A stretch of DNA of 64,000 nucleotides from Siderastrea siderea (Eukaryota > Cnidaria > Anthozoa > Scleractinia > Rhizangiidae). Position 1 is the first letter of the stretch. Every line of letters begins with the position of its first letter. Made by a program: the position numbers and the translations under genes. Of this stretch, positions 1 to 9,293 are shown one piece after another. Under the pieces are notes generated by a model. That model was given only the letters and a program-made list of their open reading frames with translations, was not told the origin of the DNA and made no database searches. The stretch lies in assembly GCA_964030785.1 (NCBI GenBank), contig OZ034972.1, positions 12,515,819 to 12,579,818 of the forward strand, read 5' to 3'.

Positions 1-1843
1 CTGAGCTATCAAGCCAACTGGGAGCTGGTCAATTGAGTGTATTTATCCCGTAGATGGAGAGATGAACATTAATATATGAAATAATCATAGCGCTCTAGAG
101 CGCTGCACCGGTATCGCAGAGGTCATGGGTTCGATTCCCGTTCAAGCCTGAATTCTTTCAGGGTTCTTCTTTTCAACTGTTTAAGTTAAAACATCTTCAC
201 TGCGATGATCTTCATATAATTCTATCATTATCCGCAATTCAAATATATGTTTATTTCATATATTAATGTTCGTTACAAGTTTGTTTCTTCAGTCGTTGCA
301 CTGTGAATTAAACTGACGTTTAAAGTAAAGGCAGATATGTCAGTGACCTTAAAATGTCTCTCGCGATATGTTTTTCTCAACAGTATACTTAAAACATCTG
401 ACATTTTCCAGATTTCTCGTCAACCCGACTTGCTTTTATTGTCTAGAGGAACTTAATGGGGGAGAGGCTGTAAGGAAACGTAATTCAAAACAATTAACAA
501 CGGAAGTCGGTTCTTTCAGTTATCCTTCTCCTAAATGGGTCGGCGTACATGTTCCTGAACGTATGACGAAAATAACCCAAAATAAGTAATGTTTGAATAG
601 CTGTAGCAGGCAACGGTTTCCTTTGCGATTTGAGCTGCTGATTTGGGACTGTTTGTCGACTAATTCGAACTAATAGTTATTCGTTCCCTTAACAGCTATC
701 GGAAGTGTAACGATTCAGTTTGTTAAGTCTATTTGACCACAGGGAACGCAGGCAAGCGAAAAGGGAGCGGAAAATACAAGGATATGTGGCTCAGTAAACT
801 TAAACGGTTGTTTGTTGTCATTTTCTGTCGTTCGCTGACAAGGCCAGTTAAAGAGGCCCATCAAATCCTTTTCAGTTTGCCAGTGAGTGGTCTGTTCATG
901 AGCGTGGGAATCTTGTGACCATGAATGAAAATTAATTTGAGTGCTGTGGCTCCCCGGATACTCGGATCACGTGGCACCCCTTCTAAATTTGTTTTATATG
1001 TCCTCAAGGACATGTATGCCAAATTTGGTGCTTTTACGCGATTTGTCACGATTTTCGTAAATTTCGACGCTAACGGACTGGACTAGTCGATCGGTCACTG
1101 GGTTAGATCATAATACGCAAAATCGTACATTTAAAACGTCATTTATTTAGAGGGAACAAAAACGCTAGAATCTACACTGGGTTGATTTTGATGAAATAAA
1201 TCATTTAACGGTGTGAAAACAAGCTTTAAAAGTCCAAATTGCAAAAGACTTTTTTGAGTGTCACATTTCTCGATAACTTAAGTTACCTCATGAGGACAGA
1301 ACATAGAATATATAGTCAAGTAAAACAAAGGGCAAAGCAATTTACAATACGCGCGGCAGTTATTTTTGTAAAATATTGAATGTGTAAGGTTGTAGGAGAA
1401 TTCAAAGCATTAATTCTAGTAACTAAGGTGTGGCAAAGTTTTTGCGGGTTTTACTTCAGGTTGCGATACGTATGTTTTACAATCCTAAAAAACAGATCTT
1501 GCAAAATTTATTCAGTACCTAATAGATAAAGTTAAAAAATGGTAAGTCTTCATGAACCAGCTAATGGCTCATACTTCGAACCTTAACTCCAGCTCACAAG
1601 GGTCCGGCTTTGACAAATCACAAGTTTTTTGTTCTTTGACAAGCACAAAAACTAAAGAAAAGCTGTTACTTATCATGTTGAAAAACAATACGGCCGCATT
1701 TACAGAGAGAAAAAAACTTTTGTTTACAGTACAGACTAATATTTCTGGGACTGACAAATGGTCGCATAACAGAGGTTTGAGTGTACTACATAATTTCAAA
1801 ATTATTGTTTGTGATTATGTAAGGGCGCGTTATTGTTCATTAG
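1..1843. other. non-coding flank upstream of gene A exon 2, with a SINE at its left edge
   Basis: This stretch should be intron 1 or upstream DNA of dystroglycan-like gene A, because exon 2 begins at 1844 with a phase-0 acceptor. I searched it for a signal-peptide exon like the one in gene B (Met, hydrophobic run, then a short segment with an AVVGR-like motif) and found none. The short open frames at 368-589, 733-918 and 1552-1890 have no recognisable domain and no convincing splice context. Exon 1 of gene A therefore probably lies to the left of the window. The only structured feature seen is the SINE-like unit at 62-271. Confidence 0.5.
62..271 (+). repeat. tRNA-derived SINE-like repeat bounded by 20-bp inverted repeats
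   Basis: A pol III B-box-like sequence, GGGTTCGATTCCCG, lies at 127-140. Just before it is a tRNA-like stretch with GAGCGCTGCACCGG. The unit is bracketed by a perfect 20-bp inverted repeat, GAACATTAATATATGAAATA near 64-83 and its complement near 252-271. A related tail (AAGCCTGAA followed by a pyrimidine-rich stretch) occurs near 27573-27600. This fits a dispersed tRNA-derived element; the exact ends are uncertain. Confidence 0.5.
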
Positions 1844-2357
1844 GTTTCAGAAAGAGGAAAATCAACGTTGCCCAAATGGCTGTCATTTGACGCGGCGAAA
1901 AACCTTCTTCATGGGCTCCCCCTGTGGCATGACAAGGGGAAAATCAACATTGAAATCCAAAGGAAGAAAGGCAATGACAAGGCTGTTTTCTCAGTTGATG
2001 TTCAAGATTTACATACCATGTTGAACAACCTATCGATGATCCTAAATGACACCAAGGTTCCAGCGTTCAGAGAACCGCAGTGTTCTAACGGAATGCCAGT
2101 AGCTGTAGCAACTATATTGTTTGATGTTTATGTTGGCAAACTTTGTGGAGGAGAAAGGATGAAGCTGTTGAGAAAGCTGGCTGACTTTGCTGATGTCAAC
2201 ATAAATGATCTTCACATGGCAGTAGGCAGAGGCCACAACACAGCGTTTGGGTTCAAGGATGTAATGATGGTCACAGCGGGACCAGGAAATGTGGCAGATT
2301 CCAGGCAGCCTGGTGTTGCAGTTTCCTGGCAAATTGGTTGTGGTGTTGATGTCTCAG
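1844..2357 (+). CDS. dystroglycan-like gene A, exon 2 (N-terminal head)
   Basis: This exon encodes the end of the first cadherin-like domain (LPKWLSFDAA, then LHGLPLWHDKG) and the ribosomal-S6-like second domain of alpha-dystroglycan, with the hallmark AGPGN and VSWQIGCG motifs. Human dystroglycan has AGPGNAKKV and LSWKLGCS at the same place. The acceptor is TTCATTAG at 1836-1843 and the donor GTATGT starts at 2358. The exon is 514 nt, identical in length and phases (0 in, 1 out) to exon 2 of gene B at 34159-34672. Two cysteines (one just after the AFREPQ stretch, one in IGCG) match the disulfide pair of the S6-like domain. The head would be extracellular. Joining to the exon at 4545 keeps the frame. 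Confidence 0.88.
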
Positions 2358-2539
2358 GTATGTTATACAGCTATCAACTTAAAAGAGGTAGATAGGTAAA
2401 GTCGCACAATAGCCAAGAAGGCCCACAGGGTGGGAGCTTAACCCGGTTTCTGTCGCATGAAGCAACTGAGAGTATTGCTACTCCCCCCTGGATAGGATGC
2501 TAGTCCATCGCAGGGTTACCCCCAGCAGTATGTCGCCGG

Positions 2540-2988
2540 CGCAATTTTCCCTTTCGTAAACGGTCGTTGCCATTTTTAAGACACTTAGAAAATGTCTGAA
2601 CTATTATTGAAAGTTTTTCTACTAAAAAGAAAGATAGTCACAACCCAGATTCGAACCCGGTCCTTTCGTACGCCAATCTCTCCCTTACCACTACACTACC
2701 ACGCCAATCCGCCACAATTCCGAAAAATTAAAGTATATATTATAATTAACTGTCTTTCATAACTGATACATCTATAATAGGTGACCCTAGCCCTTTCCCG
2801 AACTTTTAACGTAAATTCAACTTGGGTTTAATTTTTGTTCTTCCTAAGACTATTCAAAAATGTATTTGTTGCCTTATTGTACATTAATCCAGAGCATATA
2901 TTACTTCTACCATCACTAAAGGCTTGGTTACCAATGATGGCATCGACCGTCAAAAATGGCAACGACCGTTTACGAAAGGGAAATAGGC
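2540..2988. mobile_element. foldback (MITE-like) insertion inside the SINE
   Basis: The insert has a perfect 29-bp inverted repeat close to its ends. The left arm runs about 2549-2577 and begins CCCTTTCGTAAACGGTCG; its complement is at about 2952-2980. It is flanked by an 8-bp near-duplication, GTCGCCGG on the left and GTCACCGG on the right, consistent with a hAT-type 8-bp target duplication. It contains no transposase. Internally it carries a tRNA-like segment on the minus strand (2640-2710). Confidence 0.6.
2640..2710 (-). repeat. tRNA-like segment (pol III promoter boxes), probably SINE-derived
   Basis: On the minus strand the segment contains GTAGTGTAGTGGTAAGG, an A-box-like stretch typical of tRNA-Gly or tRNA-Glu, and GGGTTCGAATC, a clear B-box, about 40 nt apart. 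Acceptor-stem pairing is poor and it lies inside a repeat, so I treat it as a tRNA-derived SINE head or tRNA pseudogene and not a working tRNA gene. Confidence 0.5.
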
Positions 2989-3169
2989 GTCACCGGTACC
3001 CATTTTATACACCTGGGTGGAGAGAGACAATGTGGGGTAAAGTTTCTTGTCTAAGGAAACAACACAATGGCAGGGACTGGGCCTCGAACAACCCACCTTG
3101 AGATCTGAAGTCCAACGCGCTATCCACTACACCACCACGCCCCCACGAAGAAGCAAGATCAAAACTACA

Positions 3170-3450
3170 CAAAATTATATTTTGAGAAACGTTGCAAAAC
3201 AAACAATACAATCCTATCATACTGCCAAAGCATTTCATTTGAATGGTAACATTCAGGGATTTGGTTAAGATATTCAAACATTGGAGCCACCGTGTAAACA
3301 GCACAACAGGGAAGCAATGCTGAACAACTTTCATGTGAATAGTATTCACAGACTCAAGCTAGAGCCACCCTGTATGATATAAGAATGACTGGAAGATGCT
3401 GCTGAACATCGTTCACTTAAATGGTAATATTTAAGGTTTTCAAGCAGGTT
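3170..3450 (-). repeat. copies of the ~110-bp dispersed tandem repeat, reverse orientation
   Basis: Phrases such as CATTTGAATGGTAAC, TGGAGCCACC, CAGCACAACAGG and TCACAGACTCAAGCTAGA recur at the spacing seen in the large arrays at 26.5 kb (forward) and 33.2 kb (reverse). These are degraded copies inside intron 2 of gene A. Confidence 0.55.
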
Positions 3451-3526
3451 CTGAGATCTATTAACCCTTTAAGCCCTAACGGTGACGAAAATTAAATTTC
3501 CCTTTAAATTGTGGTTGTTGTTTCTT

Positions 3527-3562
3527 CTCATCACTTGAATGTTCAAACATTCAAGTGATGAG
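3527..3562. repeat. near-perfect short palindrome
   Basis: Arms CTCATCACTTGAATGTT and its exact complement are separated by 2 nt, and pairing continues a few bases outside with one mismatch. The transcript of the intron could fold here into a tight hairpin. It sits in repeat-rich intronic DNA and may simply be the head of a dispersed repeat. Confidence 0.6.
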
Positions 3563-4299
3563 AAAAAAGGGAGTAGTCACCAAGGTGTCTTGATATTTAG
3601 ACAAATTGTCCTTAGTAGTTCCATTAGACCAGTTCTGGACCACCGTCACGCGACATCCACCCGTCACGGAGGGTCCAGGAACAATTGTCTGCGCACTCTC
3701 GGACCAAACCAGTCATAGAGGAGGATGAGGTGTCTTGATATTTAGACAAAGTTTCCTTACTAGTTCCATATGAAATGTATGAAGAACGGTAAAGAGAATA
3801 TGCATTTACATATCAGGCCTTCAAAGGGTTCAATGCCCGGGACATTAATTAGCTGTTTTCTTGTTTGTTCTCTCATCCTCGCAATGCCATGCTGGAGGGT
3901 CCACAATAGGGTTCTCAGATCCAGCCATCCCGCCTATTTTGCCTGTTAATCCCGCCATCCCGCCCTTCTTAACGTCGAAATACCGATCCAGCCTAAATTT
4001 TTAAATAGTTTTCTAATTTCAAGATGAAAACCTCACATACTTTTATACAATGGATAGAAGAGAAGTGAACACGTTTTTATGGTCGATGGTCTCGATATCA
4101 TATAAACTAAATATCGCCACTAATGACCGTAACAAGTGTTTCGTTTGTGTTATTCTGTTTTAGACTCGTTTTACCTTTTCTTGTCCAGGTATAAGTGAAG
4201 GGTAAAACTTGACAAAGATTGATTGCTGCGATATTCTTCCTATTCTCGCTCCTGCTTTTTTTGGAAGACAACCTACTGAGCATGTAAATGAAGGGGTGG

Positions 4300-4480
4300 T
4301 TGTTCAAGTTGTGGGGGTGGTAAGCGCGACTTGGTTTTGACCTGAAGGTCGGCGTTTCACGCTTAGACACAAACGCTTTCGCCACATTGTTTCTCTACAC
4401 CCAGCTGTATATAAATGAGTTGTGTCCTTAAACAAGGCTAGGGGCATAAACTGCAAGATCGGTACAGTTATGAGCAATTC
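4300..4480 (+). repeat. degraded SINE copy, forward orientation
   Basis: The stretch with CGCCACATTGTTTCTCTACA, followed by CCCAGCTGTATATAAATGAG, matches the body of the SINE at 2989-3147 (read on the other strand) and the copy near 60535-60570. It ends about 65 nt before the exon 3 acceptor of gene A. Confidence 0.5.
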
Positions 4481-4544
4481 ACTGTTCTGAAATTTGTTAG
4501 AGCGACATATATTGCATTGTAAAAAGTGTTTGTTCATGTTAAAG

Positions 4545-7500
4545 GAATGCAAGTGGCCTCTCTGTTGAAGTCCAGTTCTGAGAGAGCAACATTTCAACAA
4601 GCCCTGGACACACAAGTTAGTGGCTGGCATATTGCAACTGGTTATCCTAAAACTTATCGACAGAGAGTGCGCAGACAAGTTAACAATCTGAGACCAACTC
4701 CTGCAATAACACCAACGATGGGAAGCATAAAACCTACAGTGAGAATCTACGTGACTTCCACTCAAACTGGTACAGTAACTCCACCAACGTCAACTGTTGG
4801 TGGCATTACGGTGACCTTGTCTTCTAGCGTGACTCCGACAAGTGGTCCCCTGAACAACGCACCGACTGTTAAAAACCCAATTTACCCGTTGACTGTCTTC
4901 CTGGGTACAGCAATACGATATCCCATTCCTCCAGACACAGTTTACGACAAAGAAGACGGTTTTACCAGAAACTTAAACCTAGAAATGAGAACAGGAAATT
5001 ATGGTGAACTTTCATCATCATCGTGGTTATTATTTGATCCTTATAAACAAGAGATTTATGGCATGCCTTTTGGTGACGACAGAGTTGGGCCACACAAATT
5101 TGTTCTTATCGCCACTGACAAGGGGGGAAGAGCTGTTGATTTTTCTTTTACTGTTCAAGTATCAGAAGGTCGCAGCATCCGTTACAATCACAAGTTTACA
5201 ATTTGTTTGAATTATGACCATGAGATGTTTATGAAACATGTTGAAATTCGGTTGCAGCCACTGAAGAAGATTTCTAATTATTACGGTTTGGAGTTGTCGA
5301 ACATGCACGTGCTTTCCTACATGTATAAACATGGTGCTCTTTTCTTCACGTTCCAGTTTTTTAAATTATCAGCAGCATATGAAGATTGCAATAGTCAGTT
5401 CTTGATGCAGCTAAAAGAAGGCTTTGGAAACGACAGACAGCTAAATCCAAACTTTAGGAGTGCACTTCTTCCGGAATTTGACGTAATGTATGGTTTTCAT
5501 GAAGGAATCGGTCCCTGTAAAACAACTTCGTTTGCAAATACTCCTCCTGAAGTGAACAGCCCTATTGTCAAGCTTAATGTGTATTGGGGACAAGGAATGC
5601 GCTATTACATCCCATTCAACACATTCTATGACAAACAGGACTTCTATACTCGAAGCCTAAAGCTTGAAATGAGAACAAAGAATAATGAAGCTCTTAAAAA
5701 AACTTCATGGATTCTTTTTGATTCCTCTCAGCAGGAAATTTACGGCGAAACCAATGACATGAGGTCAGTTGGATTGCACGAGTATCGATTAGTTGCCATT
5801 GACAGTGGAGGACTTGAAGTCCATCACAGTTTCCAAGTGGAGGTACTAGACGATTCAGACCGTTACAATCATGAGTTTGCCATCCTCCTGCGTGACTATA
5901 CCTATGAAGATCTGGAAGGAGATGCTGGACTCAGGGTGTCCATAATGAAGTCAATAGCCGATTACTATGGATTGAACTTGGGTCATGTGCGGATTGCTAA
6001 ATATGATCCTGGGCCCTCTTTACATTTCAGGTTTGATTCCATTCCCTACAATGATTGTGAAAATCCACTTCTAGCAAGGCTAATAGATGGGTTCTGGGTT
6101 CACGGCCAGCAAAATGAAGTGAATCAATCCTTTGTGGCATCCCTTAAAGAGGACAACTTCACTGTAGTAACTGGACATTACCGTGGGATAGGACTTTGTG
6201 AAGATCTCACACCTATTCAAGAGAGTGCACCATATGAAGTTGAGCGTGTTGGGAGGAAAGTGGTGTATTTGGGGCAGGCACTAAGGTTCCACATCCCTTA
6301 CAAAACTTTCTACGATGAACAGGATTTTTATACGCCTAACTTGAGGGTAAGCTTGAGAACACGTCGTAACACAGAACTTCCTCATCCCTACTGGATTCTT
6401 ATAAACTTTCAGCAGTACGTTTTTGGTTTACCATTAAATATCAGCACACCTGGCCTTAAAAGGTTCTTACTGGTTGCGAGAGACAGGAAAGGACAAGAAG
6501 GAACTAGCACTTTGAGAGTGAATGTCTTAAGAGATACCAACCGTTATAATCACGAGTTCGCCATCCACATCAACAACTATGACTTTGTCAAGAATGACGT
6601 TGTTACGAAGGTAAAATTGTTGGATAAAATTGCTGGTTACTTTGATCTGAACTACAAAAATGTGAGGATGGTCAGTCAGGTCCCAGACAATATGTTTACC
6701 TTTCGATTTGATACCGTTCCTTATGAAAACTGTAATAATACAAACCTTACGAAGCTGATCAACGGATTCTGGAGTAACAAAAACTTAAATCCAAAATTTG
6801 TGGAAGCTCTTTTCCCAGATTTCCAGGTTATTTCAGGTTATTACAAACTGCGTGGACCTTGTGAGGACAGAGCAGTTAACAATCCACCAAAGTTAGTGAA
6901 CCCTATTATCCGCCTTACTGTAGTTCAAGGTCAAAAAATGAAGTATCACATCCCCGAAGACACGTTCTATGACATTGAAGACTCCTACACTCCTAACCTA
7001 AACCTGGAAATGACAACAATGCAACACAAAAACCTGCTGCCATCATGGATTCTGTTTGACTCCTCAAAACAAGACATTGTAAGTCTGCCGATTGACGGCA
7101 GTACCGTTGGTGTTCACAGTTTTTATCTTACGGCCACCGATAATGGAGGATTTAGGGCTACTGACGTTATTGAGTTGGTGGTGTTACAAGATACCACGAA
7201 GTACAATTACAAGTTTACAATTGACATCATTGATGCAACAGTTAAAGACAATGTGAAAACAAGAGTGGCTTTGGTGGACAAGCTTGCTGCTTATTTTGGC
7301 GTGAGTACAGATGATGTCCGTGTCAGCAGCTACGGCCCAGATTACCCAGTCAGGTGTACTTTCAAACTTTCTTCACTGGAAAACCTAAAATGTGATGACC
7401 GGAGCCTGGTGAAAATGATTGAAAGCTTTATAATTAATAACAAGTTAAATGAAAACTTTGTTAATGCCCTTAGCCCCGAGTTTCAAGTGACAGCTGGCTC

Positions 7501-8998
7501 ATATGAGGGCTTGGGTCCTTGTGCGCCACCACTACCAAGAGAGAACACTCCACCCCAACTAAAGAACCACATTGACAGGCTGAATGTTTTCCAAGGACAA
7601 GGACTACGATTCTACATTCCCAACGACACATTTTATGACAAGGAGGACAAGTACACACCAAATCTTTCACTAGACATGAGAACAATTGATGACGAAGAAC
7701 TTGTCAACACCTCGTGGATACTCCTGAATTCTTCAAGCCAAGAAATTTATGGTTTGCCCACTGATGTTAACAAGGTTGGATTGCATGAGTTTTTCATTAT
7801 TGCCAAGGACAGGGAGGGAGCAAAGGCCTATGATGCATTTGAAGTGAGCGTGTCCAAAGATAACATTCCGTTCAATCACAAATTCCACATTATACTGGAC
7901 TATGACAACACCACCTTCATGGAGAATGCTGGAGTCAGAGTTATGCTGACAGACAAGATAGCCAGTTACTTTGGTGTGAACTTTACGAGTGTGCGTGTCG
8001 TTGGCTATGCCCCTGGAGTACTTTTTACATTCTATTTTGATTTTATCCCATATGATGAGTGCTTTCATTCTCTCCTGAAGAAGTTGATTGATGGCTTTTG
8101 GCTTGATGATAGATTGCATCCAGCCTTTGTGGCTGCACTTCTGCCAGGTTTCAGGGTAATAGCTGGCTCTTATGAAATGCTTGGTCCCTGCCAATCCGTC
8201 ATAGGACCAGAAACTGGTGCTGTAGTCAGTGATCGACCAGGAGGAATCTGGTGGACTTATGCCATCATACCCGCCATTATAATCACAATTGTTCTCCTCA
8301 TTATTGGTTGCTGCTTGTTGATCATGATGGGATGTTGTCGAAAGCAGAAAATGACCAAAGCCGACAAGACGACCTTCATTTACAAGAAAAAACCAATTGT
8401 GCTCCGGGAAGAGTATGAGATCAAAGAACAGCTGCTGAAGCAGCCAGTAGTCTTGCCAAATGAAAAACCCCCAGTTGCACCTGTGTATCCTCGCAGCCCT
8501 GTACTGCAGGGCGATAAAACGCCGCTGCTAATGGAAGAATCCAAGTCAGTACCGGCATACCAAGCCCCAACATTCAAGTCCAGCAGAGAAATGGCAGGTG
8601 GTGGTCGTGGGGGAGGAGGTGGCGGCAGTGGAAACGGGGGCTTTGTCGCTTATGGTGGTGGTGGTTTAGGTGCAGGTGGTGGAAGTAATAGTGCTGCTGG
8701 TGGCGGCGGCATTGGTGGTGGTGGAGGTGGTGGAAGTGGTGGAGGTGGCGGTGGTGCAGTTGGTGATGACAGCAGTGTTGCTAATAGTGTTGGTTTAAGT
8801 CCATCTGGTGGTGGAGGTCGTGGGGGTGGTGGTGGTGGTGGTGGTGGTGGTCTAAGTGTAAGGCATAGTATGGCATCTGGTGGTGGCAGTATCAAGCAGT
8901 CCTCATACAGCCACAGTTACAGCAGCAACGGGAGCAGTGTTTCTAGTGCAAGACGCAAGTCTGGGTACAGACTGCCTCCAGCCTACGTCCCGCCGTAA
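4545..8998 (+). CDS. dystroglycan-like gene A, exon 3: five tandem modules, membrane helix, PPAYVPP tail
   Basis: A 4.45-kb exon encodes about 1484 residues and ends at TAA 8996-8998. It opens with the end of the head (WHIATGYP) and a furin-like RVRRQ. A short Ser/Thr-rich linker follows. Five tandem modules come next, at about 4857-5520, 5537-6203, 6224-6866, 6880-7525 and 7544-8196. Each is a dystroglycan cadherin-like domain (IP-TFYD-ED-T-NL, then SWILFD-S-QEIYG) followed by a SEA-like domain with two cysteines (the second in GPC or GLC). Module 5 has KNHIDR, as in vertebrate dystroglycan. A membrane helix lies at about 8245-8330 and a basic stop follows. The tail shares KKP-VL-EEYE and LPNEKPP with gene B, then has a Gly-rich stretch (about 8593-8893) and ends YRLPPAYVPP, the dystrophin/WW-binding end. 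Vertebrate dystroglycan has one such module. Function is inferred as a laminin- or matrix-binding receptor linked to dystrophin. With exon 2 the protein is 1655 residues, still without its signal peptide. Confidence 0.88.
8593..8893 (+). repeat. GGN-repeat tract encoding the Gly-rich tail segment of gene A
   Basis: Runs of GGT, GGA and GGC triplets encode a glycine-rich stretch of about 100 residues. It lies between the conserved juxtamembrane tail and the C-terminal PPAYVPP of gene A. Gene B lacks it. The antisense strand shows an open frame rich in proline, which is only the complement of this repeat. Confidence 0.85.
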
Positions 8999-9142
8999 GC
9001 TCATTGAAAAGAAAGTTATGAAAGTTCTTTACTGTGGCTTGCTGACCAGACTTAGAAGTTCAAGTATCAAGGGGCAGTAATGCGTTAAAAGAAGCAACCC
9101 TTTAAAAGCTTGCAGGATTCGAACCCTTAAAGTTGACAAATT

Positions 9143-9293
9143 ACAGACAAACCGGATGTTCTTTTTTTGCAGGCAAACTTTCGCCACAGCATTGCTAACT
9201 TGATTGACAGTTTGCTGTGAGTAGTTTGCAGACGTCAACACTGCTGCGGAAGTTCGCAAAGTTGCCCGCAATAGAACATCCGGTTTGACTGTA
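9143..9293. repeat. foldback element
   Basis: ACAGACAAACCGGATGTTCT at 9143-9162 is repeated as a near-perfect complement (GAACATCCGGTTTGACTGTA at 9274-9293). Weaker pairing continues inward, GCAGGCAAACTTTCG against GCAAAGTTGCCCGC. Total size is about 150 bp. It encodes nothing. Confidence 0.6.

Larger units (their letters stand above)
2400..3147 (-). repeat. tRNA-derived SINE, reverse orientation, split by an insertion
   Basis: Read on the minus strand from about 3147, the element starts with a tRNA-like head (GGTGTAGTGGATAGCGCG, then a degenerate B-box near 3090-3100). It continues through the stretch with the complement of CACCTGGGTGGAGAGAG and on to a tail near 2400-2530 with ATGCTAGTCCATCGCAGGG. 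The body is interrupted between GTCGCCGG at 2532-2539 and GTCACCGG at 2989-2996, where a separate foldback element has inserted. Related copies lie at about 4300-4480 and 60452-60625 in forward orientation. Confidence 0.65.
2358..4544 (+). other. intron 2 of dystroglycan-like gene A
   Basis: Donor GTATGT at 2358 and acceptor AG at 4543-4544 bound this 2187-nt intron. The pyrimidine tract before the acceptor is weak, but the join (G plus GA gives Gly, then MQVASLLKSS) reproduces exactly the phase-1 junction of gene B. The intron holds a reverse-orientation SINE split by a foldback insertion (2400-3147), copies of the 110-bp repeat in reverse orientation (about 3170-3450), a near-perfect short palindrome (3527-3562), a direct repeat starting GTGTCTTGATATTTAGACAAA near 3584 and 3731, and a forward SINE copy (about 4300-4480). 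Confidence 0.75.

Noticed and set aside
2640..2710. Functional tRNA gene on the minus strand
   Set aside because: A and B boxes are present, but the acceptor stem does not pair well and it lies inside a repeat element.
8650..8895. Minus-strand poly-Pro frame
   Set aside because: Complement of the GGN repeat of gene A; low complexity and no start context.
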